A stretch of DNA of 64,000 bases from Myxococcales bacterium. GTDB lineage: Bacteria > Myxococcota_C > UBA6777. A program made the position numbers and the translations under genes. The stretch is from assembly GCA_020632975.1 (NCBI GenBank), contig JACKEL010000009.1, forward strand, positions 1 through 64,000, written 5' to 3'. Positions 9,682 through 17,989 of this stretch are shown here, piece after piece. Each line of letters starts with the position of its first letter. Position 1 is the stretch's first letter. A model generated the notes under the pieces. That model was not told the origin of the DNA, searched no databases, and saw nothing but the letters and a program-made list of their open reading frames with translations.

Positions 9682-10768
9682 CCACAGCTCCATCGCAGTC
9701 GTCATCCACTTGATTGCCACAGCGCTCTTGCGCTTGGCAGCATCCTTCGGTACCAGACTCATCTATTTGGCTATCACAGTTGTCGTCCACTTGATTGCCA
9801 CAGATCTCTCGATGAAGACACGGACCCCACTCTTGGTTTTGGCAGACTTGGATCTTCGTACACCCTGAAGACGTCGTCTCTTGGCAGCGTTGCCATAGCG
9901 GGACCTGCGTTCCTGTTTGGTTGTCGATCAAACCATCGCAATCGTCATCTTTTCCATTACACCCAAGTTCTTCTTCGGCCTTGGGCAAGACCTGTCCAAC
10001 ACAAAAGCCCCATCCCATCGAGCCATCCGCGCGTGCCACACAAGTTTGGGTGCCTGCCTTGCAGATGCCCTTCCCCTCTGTCCCAAGAGGTCCAAGGTAG
10101 CACGGGCGCGTCGTGCCTTGCTCACAAGTACAAGGAGTTAGGTCCAACTGACCGTCACAATCAGCGTCTGGCTCCAAACAAGTATCAAAAGAGGTCTGGA
10201 CTTGTTGGGTATCTTGCGCAGCAAGCGCTTGTCGCCACCGCATCGAAGGCAGCCTTTGCCCCAAACAACGCCCCCACACTTTTTGGCCCGTACAGATCTG
10301 CACCCCTTGCGCACAAAAGCTCGGCTGTGTGGTGCTTGCGTCTTTGGGCCCTGAAAAGCATGGGCGCTGACTCCCTGGCTCACAGACACAATTCAAACCT
10401 TCGTCAGACTTGCCATCGCAGTCGTTATCTTGGCCATCACAGGTCTCTTCAACAGGGACCACTTCTGCCAAACAAGTGGACCAATCACTTCCATTTTTCG
10501 TACACACCTGCAAGCCACTTTTACACTCACCGCGTTCTTTTGTCGCATCCGTTCCCGTATAACAAGAACGCGTGGCCCCTACCTCGCAAACGCGCGGCAG
10601 ACACTCTTTTTCATAGCAAACAGTTGGCTCGATGGTCCCAGCACAGTTTTTATCAGTGAGACACACGCGCTTTTGTCGAGGGATACACGAGACCCCCCAA
10701 AGACTGCTCTGTAAAAAGACCAACAGCCCAAGCGTGCGGAAAAGACGAGCTTGCAAGAATGAGAACAT
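9656..10768 (-). CDS. MopE-type repeat lipoprotein
   Basis: A 370-residue protein. The start at 10768 (MFSFLQARLF) gives a signal peptide ending in a lipobox-like WGVSC, so it is probably lipid-anchored. Five degenerate MopE-type motifs are visible: DNDCDGKSDE, DADCDGQLDL, DDDCDGLIDN, DDNCDSQIDE and DDDCDGAVDE. They are separated by Cys-rich segments such as CEPGSQRPCFSGP. These acidic DxDxDG loops resemble calcium or copper-binding repeats; the metal is unknown. It starts 22 bp downstream of the PEGA-like gene at 10791 and overlaps the next PEGA-like gene by 26 bp, placing it between the two paralogues in one unit. It is shorter than, but related to, the protein at 2709, and it lacks the WD40 domain. 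Confidence 0.85.
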   Translation of the reverse strand: MFSFLQARLFRTLGLLVFLQSSLWGVSCIPRQKRVCLTDKNCAGTIEPTVCYEKECLPRVCEVGATRSCYTGTDATKERGECKSGLQVCTKNGSDWSTCLAEVVPVEETCDGQDNDCDGKSDEGLNCVCEPGSQRPCFSGPKDASTTQPSFCAQGVQICTGQKVWGRCLGQRLPSMRWRQALAAQDTQQVQTSFDTCLEPDADCDGQLDLTPCTCEQGTTRPCYLGPLGTEGKGICKAGTQTCVARADGSMGWGFCVGQVLPKAEEELGCNGKDDDCDGLIDNQTGTQVPLWQRCQETTSSGCTKIQVCQNQEWGPCLHREICGNQVDDNCDSQIDESGTEGCCQAQERCGNQVDDDCDGAVDEKNCETP

Positions 10769-10790
10769 CAGCTTTCCACCTGTACGACAC

Positions 10791-11828
10791 TTAAAGTGTC
10801 TCAACGCCCAACAAGATCACGCGCTGTCGAAAAGATGTTTTGGCGGGCTTCTTTACAGGCCCAGCGGGGGTATCTTTGGCAAAATGCAAGATCAAACTAG
10901 CGATCAAAAGAGCGACCCCCACACCACCCACAGAAGCCCCTACAATCGAGAGGGTTTCCGCGCGGTTGTAATCCTCATGAAAGTCCTTGTCGAGCAAAGA
11001 CTCGTTGCGAAGGGGATCGCTGATCAAAGCATTCAGTTGATTTTGCCAAACCAACCCCACGACCAACAAGATAGCACCGCTCAAAGCCAAGCCACCACCG
11101 ATGGTATAGCCGACCACCACTACTGGCGGGATCGTCTTGGCAACGAGGATACGTTTTTCGATGATCTGGATCTGCGCAGGGGTGACATTCAAAGTCACCA
11201 TCACACCGCGCTTTAACTCGATTTTTTTCGATTGAACTTTACCTGCGACGCCTTGCACGCGGATCTGATAATGCCCTGGTCGCAAAGGTTGATTGAAATC
11301 GCCCGTGGCATCGCCCTGATACTTGTATCCTTTGACCGATACCTTCGCCTCTTTCGAGCCCGTCACGACCACCAAAGGCGTGTAACCTATCTCTTTTTTC
11401 AACGCCTCGGCTTGTTGGCGATTCGTCCGACAACGAAAGCTACTCTCGCAGTACCCTTCCCGAAACGTCCGCAACAACAACGCTGCTGCACGCTCTCGCA
11501 GAAAGTCCGCCTCTTCCTTGGTCGCTACTTTCCCCGCGGCTTTGCGGTAACACAAAGAACCATGCCGCAAAAACCGCTCCTTCAGCAGCATCCGTCGTTT
11601 GGCCCAAGAAGGCTCCTTGTCCACACGCTGAAACAAGCCGTCATAACAGTCTGCGGCTTCCAAAAACTCACCCATCGAAAACATCGCTCGACAGGCTTTC
11701 TCTACTTTGTTGGCTCCCCAAACCACCGAAGGAAGGGAAAGAAAAGCAAGCAGCAAAAAAAGGACGCAGCTTGGTGTTTTGCTCTCATGGCGACAAAAAC
11801 ATCGAAGCCTATCACGCTGTTTAGCCAT
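10791..11828 (-). CDS. PEGA-like membrane protein B, paralogue of the 8662 gene
   Basis: A 345-residue protein. The start at 11828 (MAKQRDRLRCF) has GGAG six bases upstream and gives a signal peptide (VLFLLLAFLSLPSVVWG). The architecture equals the 8662 product: a helical Cys-containing N-domain (CRAMFSMGEFLEAADCYD), a PEGA-like domain (VSVKGYKY, LRPGHYQIRV), then two membrane helices around a roughly 40-residue loop. The PEGA-like core is nearly identical to paralogue A at DNA level, while the signal peptide, the C-terminal membrane hairpin and the tail are clearly diverged. This is the first gene of the probable five-gene minus-strand unit. The divergent region 11829-12253 should hold its promoter. 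It probably lies in the inner membrane with the PEGA domain outside the cytoplasm (inference). Confidence 0.78.
   Translation of the reverse strand: MAKQRDRLRCFCRHESKTPSCVLFLLLAFLSLPSVVWGANKVEKACRAMFSMGEFLEAADCYDGLFQRVDKEPSWAKRRMLLKERFLRHGSLCYRKAAGKVATKEEADFLRERAAALLLRTFREGYCESSFRCRTNRQQAEALKKEIGYTPLVVVTGSKEAKVSVKGYKYQGDATGDFNQPLRPGHYQIRVQGVAGKVQSKKIELKRGVMVTLNVTPAQIQIIEKRILVAKTIPPVVVVGYTIGGGLALSGAILLVVGLVWQNQLNALISDPLRNESLLDKDFHEDYNRAETLSIVGASVGGVGVALLIASLILHFAKDTPAGPVKKPAKTSFRQRVILLGVETL
11135..11521. repeat. Near-identical 387-bp duplicated core (copy 2; copy 1 at 8994-9380)
   Basis: This is the second copy of the core described at 8994-9380, in the same orientation and without indels. 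It covers the end of the helical N-domain and most of the PEGA-like domain. Confidence 0.85.
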
Positions 11829-12253
11829 CGATCGCTCCGTGGATCTTTGGGTCTTCTTTGCCCAAATAAAATATGAGTCCATCTTTTTTGGCTTGTCGAA
11901 GGACGCTCTAAAGATTCTCATTCGTATCAAAAAGAGAAAGATTTTATCTCAATTTGATAAAACAAAGACGCAACATACCAATAAAACCCCATTTAGAAAA
12001 CCAATAAATGCTTTGCTAACACTCTGTCCACTTCTCTTCCGCGATCACAACCGAGAGAAAAGCCTCCATCCGCCCCCCAACTCCTCTCGTGAGTAGGCAG
12101 AGCGCGCTTTGTGGAGAGGTTGCTGCTTGTACGGAGACTTTTGGGTGGTCTTTTCGTTTTTGGGCAATCGCTATCTATCTGAGACAACGCGTGCTATCTT
12201 GTTTGGCAAACGCACATGTCTACCCAAGTCTCTTGCTTGTCGAGAAATACGTG
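11829..12253. promoter_or_regulatory. Divergent intergenic region with an AT-rich inverted repeat
   Basis: 425 bp separate the minus-strand PEGA/kinase unit from the plus-strand kinase at 12254. The part 11880-12010 is clearly AT-rich. TTTTATC at 11942-11948 and GATAAAA at 11956-11962 form a perfect 7-bp inverted repeat with a 7-bp spacer, a possible regulator site. No gene was found here. Confidence 0.4.
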
Positions 12254-13615
12254 ATGTCTTCGTCCAAGCCACCATCCGCAAACGAATCCAAGCCCGATCT
12301 TGCGTTTGCAGAAACCCTTCAAGATCCTTCCTTTCGAGGGGATGAGGCTCCTCAAAGCAGGCAACAAACCTCTTTGCTTCAGCAGGCGCTTTTGGTTCTT
12401 GAACAAGAAGGGACCGAAGCTGCGTTGGCTTTGCAGGAACAACACCATCGACACCGTTACATCCGTCGAGGCCCCCTTGGAGAAGGTGGGATGGGCGTTG
12501 TGGACTTGGTGTGGGATCGCACCCTGTGTCGAGAAGTTGCCCAAAAGCGCCTACAAAAGAGCCGTTCGTCCTCTGCGCATGCAGTCCAAAACTTTGTCGT
12601 AGAGGCCCGTGTAGTCGCCCTTTTGGATCATCCCAACATCATTCCAATCCATGATCTTGGTATCAACGAGGCTGGTGAGGTGTACCTCACAATGAAACGG
12701 GTGCAAGGGCAGTCGTTGGCGGAAGACTTACAGCAACAAGCCCATGCCCAAGTCGCGCTGACCCGAGAGCTGATCATGCGAAGACTACGGCTTTTTGTGC
12801 AGCTCTGCCATGCCGTCGCTTATGCCCATCGACAGGGGATCTTGCATCGCGATCTCAAACCTGGAAACTTGCTGATCGGGACATTTGGCGAGCTTTACTT
12901 GACGGACTGGGGTCTAGCGGTCCCTTTGCCCCATATGCCCGAGGAAACGCGAAAGCATCTCTTTGGCGAACGCGCACAAGCCCCGATGGCAGGGACACCT
13001 CATTACATGCCTCCTGAAGCGTTACAAGAGTCTCCCCCACCAGCATCCGAGACCAACGACATCTACGCTTTGGGCATCATCCTTTTTGAGTTGTTGTCAC
13101 CTGAAGTCCCGTTTCTAGGGCAACAGATCACACACCTCCAAAATGAGAAGCGTTCTTTTTTGCCGTACTCTCTGCCGCATCGATGGCCTTTGTACAATGC
13201 ATCTCTTGCGGCCATCGTGGAAAAGGCCGCTCACCCGATGGCAGAACGAAGATACGAATCGGTCACCGCGCTCAGAGAAGATATCGAGCGTTACCTTGAT
13301 GGTCTGTCTCCTTATGCGGAAGATGCGGGCTTTTTGAAGAAGTTTTCCGTTTTTTACTTTCGCAAAGATCAAAAGATCTGGCACCCAAGCCCCCTACACA
13401 TCGACATCTTGTTGTTGGTGGCGTTGCTTTTCGGTATCAGCATGGGGGCTTGGTATCCTGATTATTTCCCAAGCTGGCTGCGTTGGTTGGGTCTTTCGCT
13501 GGGTATCCTCACAGCCATCGCGGGCTTTGGGCTTGCATTCATCGTGATCCGTTCCTCCTCCGCCTCCCTCTCGCAAGAACGAACGAGCCAGAAAAAAGGA
13601 GATCCTGATGCTTAA
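12254..13615 (+). CDS. Ser/Thr protein kinase with DWG motif and C-terminal membrane helices
   Basis: A 453-residue kinase starting at MSSSKPPSAN; upstream in-frame starts are unlikely because that part reads as non-kinase sequence. Kinase motifs: GEGGMG at 76-81, VAQK with lysine 98, HRDLKPGN at 198-205, DWG at 218-220 in place of DFG, and MPPE at about 252-255 in place of APE. The catalytic Lys and both Asp are kept, so activity is plausible. Two hydrophobic segments (ILLLVALLFGISMGAW and WLGLSLGILTAIAGFGLAF) close to the C-terminus suggest a membrane hairpin with the kinase in the cytoplasm and little extracytoplasmic mass. The stop codon overlaps the start of the glutathione S-transferase gene, so the two are probably co-translated. 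Confidence 0.88.
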   Translation: MSSSKPPSANESKPDLAFAETLQDPSFRGDEAPQSRQQTSLLQQALLVLEQEGTEAALALQEQHHRHRYIRRGPLGEGGMGVVDLVWDRTLCREVAQKRLQKSRSSSAHAVQNFVVEARVVALLDHPNIIPIHDLGINEAGEVYLTMKRVQGQSLAEDLQQQAHAQVALTRELIMRRLRLFVQLCHAVAYAHRQGILHRDLKPGNLLIGTFGELYLTDWGLAVPLPHMPEETRKHLFGERAQAPMAGTPHYMPPEALQESPPPASETNDIYALGIILFELLSPEVPFLGQQITHLQNEKRSFLPYSLPHRWPLYNASLAAIVEKAAHPMAERRYESVTALREDIERYLDGLSPYAEDAGFLKKFSVFYFRKDQKIWHPSPLHIDILLLVALLFGISMGAWYPDYFPSWLRWLGLSLGILTAIAGFGLAFIVIRSSSASLSQERTSQKKGDPDA

Positions 13616-14234
13616 ACTCTACGCAACGCCCAAGACCCGTGCCACACGGGCCGTTTGGGCGCTCGAAGAAGCAGGTGCCCAGTACGAGTACATTACTGTC
13701 AACTTGATGAGCGGAGAAGCCCGTCAGCAGCCCTATCTTGCGATCAATCCAGGTGGAAAAGTCCCGACCTTGGTGGATGGCGATCTTGTCCTTACAGAGT
13801 CGGGCGCGATCGTTCATTACATTGGAGAGCGCTTCCCCCAAGCCAAGCTCATCCCTGAAGATCCCCATCAACGCGCGCAGTACTTTCGTTGGTGTTTCTT
13901 TGCCATCGGCGAACTCGAACAACCCCTCTGGACACTCGCCAAACATCAGTTTGCAATCCCTGAAAAGCATCGTGTTCCTGCCATCGCCCCCACAGCACAG
14001 TGGGAGTTTAAGGTCGCGGCCAAAGTCCTCTCGTCGGGTTTGGGCGACAAGCCTTACATCGCGGGAGAGAGCTTTTCAGGCGCAGATATCTTGATCGGTC
14101 ACACGCTGTCTTGGGCGCAGGTCTTTGGTCTGCCTTTGGGTCACGAAAACCTCGAAGCTTACGCCAAACGCGTGCTCCAACGCCCCGGTTTGCTCAAAGC
14201 CCGCATCCTAGAAAAAGCCAACAAACCCTCTTGA
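13608..14234 (+). CDS. Glutathione S-transferase family protein
   Basis: A 208-residue protein of normal GST length. The N-terminal thioredoxin-fold half is recognisable: MLKLYATPKTRATRAVWALEE, then NPGGKVPTLVDGD (cis-Pro loop) and LTESGAIVHYIGERFP (the Glu-Ser glutathione-binding signature). The helical C-terminal half includes the FSGADILIGHTL motif, with the N-capping Ser/Asp typical of GSTs. It is probably cytoplasmic, conjugating or reducing electrophiles with glutathione; the substrate is unknown. The ATG lies inside the last codons of the upstream kinase (8-bp overlap), with AAAAGGAG upstream. The kinase-GST coupling is unusual but could be coincidental. Confidence 0.93.
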   Translation: MLKLYATPKTRATRAVWALEEAGAQYEYITVNLMSGEARQQPYLAINPGGKVPTLVDGDLVLTESGAIVHYIGERFPQAKLIPEDPHQRAQYFRWCFFAIGELEQPLWTLAKHQFAIPEKHRVPAIAPTAQWEFKVAAKVLSSGLGDKPYIAGESFSGADILIGHTLSWAQVFGLPLGHENLEAYAKRVLQRPGLLKARILEKANKPS

Positions 14235-14440
14235 GAAACAGTCCAAACACCTTCCCGCCCCAACTCTCCAGACTTGCTCGACCTTTTGTGTAAAAACCCT
14301 AATCATGAAAAAAATCGGCAACTTCTGTTCTTTTTCAACGATAATGATCTTGATCTTTTTCTATCGAATGAAATACAGTGCGTTTTTGGTAGATTTCGTG
14401 ACTATCATCACACACTCACACAAGTAACATGGAGAGCGTC

Positions 14441-15991
14441 ATGGCAAAGGTCGGCGGCCCCGGGCCACAGATTCCCCAAATTGGTATCAACCAACAAGCC
14501 AACATCCAACAAACCCAAGCCCCACAAACCACACCACAGCAACAGCTCCAAGCTCTCCAACAAGGCGTCCAACAAGCCTTTCAAGGGATGGTGGGCGCTG
14601 CCATGCAGCTCCAAGGCCAAATCCCTGGTTCTTCGGGCACCCAGCGCTCCATGTTGGGCGTCGTAAACAACCCTGCTGCACTCTTCGCACAAGCCCAAGT
14701 GGGTGCCCAAATGGGCGCGCAACTCCAAGCGATGAGCGGTTTTGCCCTCCAAGCCATGAATGCGATGGGTCTCGGGCAACTTCCCCAAGCCCAACAAATG
14801 GGCATGTTGAACTCGCTTGGACAACAAATGTTCCAACAAGCCCAAGGCATGGGCTCAATGGCTTTCGCCCAAGGTGTCATGCCCATGATCCCTGGGATGA
14901 CCCAAGCCCTCGGTAACTTTGCTGCAAGCGGCCTCAACCGCGGTCAGCTCGAAGGGATGGGCGGCCAGTTCCTCTCTACCCTCGGCCAGATGCCCTCGAC
15001 CCACTGGGGCCGTGAAGCACTTGGTTCTCTTGGCCCCCAATACTTCAACAACTTTGACCCCCGCAGCCTCGCAGCCATGCCCGACGCGGGCATCTCTTCG
15101 TTTGCAAACCAGATGTTGGGTATGGCGCAACAAGCTTCACCGCTCCAACTCGGCCAACAAATGCAACAGATGCTTGACCCACAACAACTCGGTCAACAGC
15201 TCCTCCAAGGACTTCCCCCTGGGATGATGCAGCAATTGGGTGACCAACTCCTCCCCATGCTTCAGCAAAATCCCCAAGGACTTGGCGAAGCACTCCTACA
15301 AAATGTTGGGATGCCTGCTCTCCAAAATATCGGACAAAATCTCTTCAACAACATCCCTGGCTTGGCACAAACCCCCGCGGGTGACCTCGCTGGCCAACTC
15401 CTTGGTGCACTCGGCCAAGGTGGTGATATCAAACAAAACCTCATGGGCGCCGCTGGAAACTTCTTGAAAGACCAGCTCCTTGGCCCCAACGGGAAACTCT
15501 CTCAAATCGGACAAAACCTCCTTGGCAAGCTCGGTAACGGTATCATCGGAAAAGCCGGAAAAACCGTGATGGACTTGATCGGCAAAGGCAAAAGCCTTGG
15601 CGATCTCGGCAAAGGCTTGCTTGACAAGTTTGGTGGAAAAGTCCTCGATAAACTCGGTGGCGCGGGCAAAGTCCTCGGTGGCGCCCTCAGCTTGCTCAAT
15701 GGCGAGTTTACCCCCGCAAAAGCCCTCAAGATGGGCCTCAGCTTGATTCCCGGCTTCGGCCAAGCCTTTGCCGCACTTTCCGCGATTCCTGGCGTGGGTC
15801 AAGTGATCGACAAGATCCTCGGTGGCGTGGGCAAAGTCCTCGAAAAGATCCCCGGCGTTTCCCAACTGTTCAAAGGCTTGAACAAAGTCACGGGCTTCAT
15901 TGGTAAGGGCGTGGGCAAGGTCGTGGATGGCATCAAAAATGTCGGCAAAAAGATCCTTGGTGGCGTTGGAAAGCTCGTCGGCAAGATCTGA
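14441..15991 (+). CDS. Gln/Gly/Met-rich protein with cationic amphipathic C-terminus, unknown function
   Basis: A 516-residue protein. The start at 14441 (MAKVGGPG) has GGAG six bases upstream. There is no signal peptide. Residues about 20-330 are low-complexity, rich in Gln, Met, Gly, Leu and Ala (stretches such as QQMLDPQQLGQQLL), predicted helical or disordered. From about residue 340 the composition changes to repeated Gly-Lys-Ile/Leu units (IGQNLLGKLGNGIIGKAGK, LGKGLLDKFGGKVL), ending in VGKKILGGVGKLVGKI. These are cationic amphipathic helices with Gly every three or four residues, like membrane-active peptides. No family is recognised. It follows the GST gene by 206 bp. It could be a secreted toxin or effector, or a structural protein. 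Confidence 0.75.
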   Translation: MAKVGGPGPQIPQIGINQQANIQQTQAPQTTPQQQLQALQQGVQQAFQGMVGAAMQLQGQIPGSSGTQRSMLGVVNNPAALFAQAQVGAQMGAQLQAMSGFALQAMNAMGLGQLPQAQQMGMLNSLGQQMFQQAQGMGSMAFAQGVMPMIPGMTQALGNFAASGLNRGQLEGMGGQFLSTLGQMPSTHWGREALGSLGPQYFNNFDPRSLAAMPDAGISSFANQMLGMAQQASPLQLGQQMQQMLDPQQLGQQLLQGLPPGMMQQLGDQLLPMLQQNPQGLGEALLQNVGMPALQNIGQNLFNNIPGLAQTPAGDLAGQLLGALGQGGDIKQNLMGAAGNFLKDQLLGPNGKLSQIGQNLLGKLGNGIIGKAGKTVMDLIGKGKSLGDLGKGLLDKFGGKVLDKLGGAGKVLGGALSLLNGEFTPAKALKMGLSLIPGFGQAFAALSAIPGVGQVIDKILGGVGKVLEKIPGVSQLFKGLNKVTGFIGKGVGKVVDGIKNVGKKILGGVGKLVGKI

Positions 15992-16075
15992 TCTCTCTTT
16001 CCCCTCCAACCTGCCTTCCTCTCGACTCCTCCACTTCTCATCCATCACCCTCTCTCTTCGACTTCGGATAGCAAG

Positions 16076-16732
16076 ATGAGCGCAACCTCCGTGTTCTCAG
16101 CGATCTTTCCTTTCTCTTGGCTGCCCTCTCTCTTTTATGCGCTTTGTTTGGGCTTCTATATCTGGGACTTTTGGCACGCCCCTGACCGTTCCCCTCACGA
16201 AGAAGACGAGCGACCCCCAGGAGAAGAAAAGTTCTTATCCTTCGCAACCATCGTCTTTTTGACGTGGTGGATCGCATGGTTTCTGCCTTTCTTTCTAAAA
16301 CCCACACCTTGGCTGCAACACTGGGGCGTCCAAGTCGTCGGTCTCTTCGTCATGATCGGCGGAATCGTCCTGCGTCAAACAGCCATCCGCACCCTCGATC
16401 GGCACTTTACCTACCAACTGTGCTTGCGACCTGACCATCAAATCATCCGCAAAGGCGTCTATCGACTCTTGCGTCACCCTTCCTACACAGGGACCCTCCT
16501 GGAGATGACGGGGCTTTTGTTGGTGGGAAGAAATGCCATCGCTTTGGGGCTTTTTGGGGTGAGCGCAGCCTTGCTCTTTGCTTGGAGGATCCAGCGCGAA
16601 GAAGCCCTGTTACAAGCGCGTTTTGGCGAAGAGTACCGCGAATACATGCGCACCACTTGGCGACTGATCCCATGGCTTTTTGGCTGGTCGATCGGATTGC
16701 TTGTGCTCCCGAAAGCTTTGTTCTATCCTTAA
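16076..16732 (+). CDS. Isoprenylcysteine carboxyl methyltransferase (ICMT)-like membrane methyltransferase
   Basis: A 218-residue integral membrane protein with about five hydrophobic segments. The C-terminal half carries the family signature: RKGVYRLLRHPSYTGTLLEMTG followed by REEALLQARFGEEYREYM. In ICMT/PEMT-type enzymes this RHPxY...EE arrangement binds S-adenosylmethionine and methylates lipid-like substrates at the membrane. The bacterial substrate is unknown. It is the first gene of a likely six-gene plus-strand run, 39 bp upstream of the first BpsA-like gene. The ribosome site is weak (GGATAGCAAG before ATG). The alternative annotation is a generic methyltransferase-family membrane protein. 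Confidence 0.82.
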   Translation: MSATSVFSAIFPFSWLPSLFYALCLGFYIWDFWHAPDRSPHEEDERPPGEEKFLSFATIVFLTWWIAWFLPFFLKPTPWLQHWGVQVVGLFVMIGGIVLRQTAIRTLDRHFTYQLCLRPDHQIIRKGVYRLLRHPSYTGTLLEMTGLLLVGRNAIALGLFGVSAALLFAWRIQREEALLQARFGEEYREYMRTTWRLIPWLFGWSIGLLVLPKALFYP

Positions 16733-16771
16733 ACACTCGAACCTTTCACACCATCACCCCAGAGAGCTAGG

Positions 16772-17989
16772 ATGATCGATACGGCGTTGCCCCCCGACAA
16801 TTCGCCAAGTTCACATATCCGAACCTTCCTCCATCAACTCTTTACCGAGATCGGCGATCCCTTGCCTGAGATGTGGCCTCATGTCTCTTCTGCCGAATAC
16901 GCCTCGCGTTTTCGCACACTGCGTCAACGACTCTCCCAGCTTTACGACTTTTTGGATAAGCACCCCACGCAAAACCGCGTCCAGAGGTTGTTTACGCGCT
17001 TTTATGCAGAAAGCGCAAGTGCTCTCTTTGCCCTCGACCGCGAGCAAGCAGGGCTTTCTCTGCAAGCCCATCCATCGAGTGTTCAGAAGCTTGCAGCACG
17101 TCCTCCCGTCGAAGTTCGCTACGACCAACTTTATTGCACGCCAGACTCCACAGAACGCCGCGTCAACAAGATCCTCGAAGTCCAGTCCTCCCCAGACCAA
17201 GGACGCGTCCTGTTCGTTGGAGACGATGACCTCGGAAGCATCGTCCTTTCAGACCGATTCCAAGGAGAGATCCACGTCATCGACCTCGATACGCGTCTGC
17301 TCGACTTCATTGAACAACAAGCTCCCCAAGTCCAACTGCACAAGATCGACCTGATCCTTGGGGGCGTTCCTCCGTGGATGCAAGGACACTTTGATACAGT
17401 GGTGCTCGATCCACCATGGGATATCGGCGGAGCATGGGCGTTTTTGAGCCGCGCTCTCTACTGCCTGAAACAAAGCCCCGCAGCGCGTATCATCTTGGCG
17501 TTTTGCCCGATCCAGATGGAGCTGATCGGCTCGGAGATGCGGCGCTTTTGGTTGCGGCTCGCTCGTTATGGCCTAGCCTGCGAGTCCATCCACGCAGCCT
17601 GTCACCTCTACGATCTAACCCCCATGCAGACAGAGTCCTATCGACGGGCTTTTGGGCTTTATCTTCCAGAGATCGAGTCCCCACTCTTCGATGTCTTGAT
17701 AAAAGTACCTTACACTTTTTCTCACCTCTATGAACTCCGCCGCATCGAAGGTTTCCGCATGGGCAAGCTGCGACAAAAGCTCTTTTCTTGGTGGCTAACC
17801 AACAATCAAGGTCCCCATGAACCACCAGCACTTTCCGCAGCAAACGAGCCACAAGAAGAGATCGACGCAGCAGAAGAGACCATCCCTTCGACATATCCAG
17901 CGCCTCCTCTTCAAGATGCAACGCCACACACGATCCCAGAACAAAGCCCCTCCACCGCAGAAGCCGTACCGAAGGAGCCTGCGTCGTGA
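16772..17989 (+). CDS. BpsA-like aminopropyltransferase/methyltransferase-fold protein 1
   Basis: A 405-residue protein related to the C-terminal domain family of N4-bis(aminopropyl)spermidine synthase (BpsA, branched-polyamine synthesis). Visible hallmarks: DQLYCTPDSTERR at 118-130 (family DQ...T.ET..R), FVGDDDLGS with GDDD at 150-153, an acidic residue after the second strand (HVIDLDTR, Asp171) and VVLDPPWD with DPPW at 213-216. In characterised BpsA the GDDD and DPP motifs line the aminopropyl-donor and amine pocket. The N-terminal 115 residues are helical. The C-terminal 50 residues are Pro/Ala/Glu-rich and probably disordered. Its stop overlaps the next gene by 4 bp. It is first of three tandem paralogues; donor and acceptor are not known. 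Confidence 0.8.
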   Translation: MIDTALPPDNSPSSHIRTFLHQLFTEIGDPLPEMWPHVSSAEYASRFRTLRQRLSQLYDFLDKHPTQNRVQRLFTRFYAESASALFALDREQAGLSLQAHPSSVQKLAARPPVEVRYDQLYCTPDSTERRVNKILEVQSSPDQGRVLFVGDDDLGSIVLSDRFQGEIHVIDLDTRLLDFIEQQAPQVQLHKIDLILGGVPPWMQGHFDTVVLDPPWDIGGAWAFLSRALYCLKQSPAARIILAFCPIQMELIGSEMRRFWLRLARYGLACESIHAACHLYDLTPMQTESYRRAFGLYLPEIESPLFDVLIKVPYTFSHLYELRRIEGFRMGKLRQKLFSWWLTNNQGPHEPPALSAANEPQEEIDAAEETIPSTYPAPPLQDATPHTIPEQSPSTAEAVPKEPAS

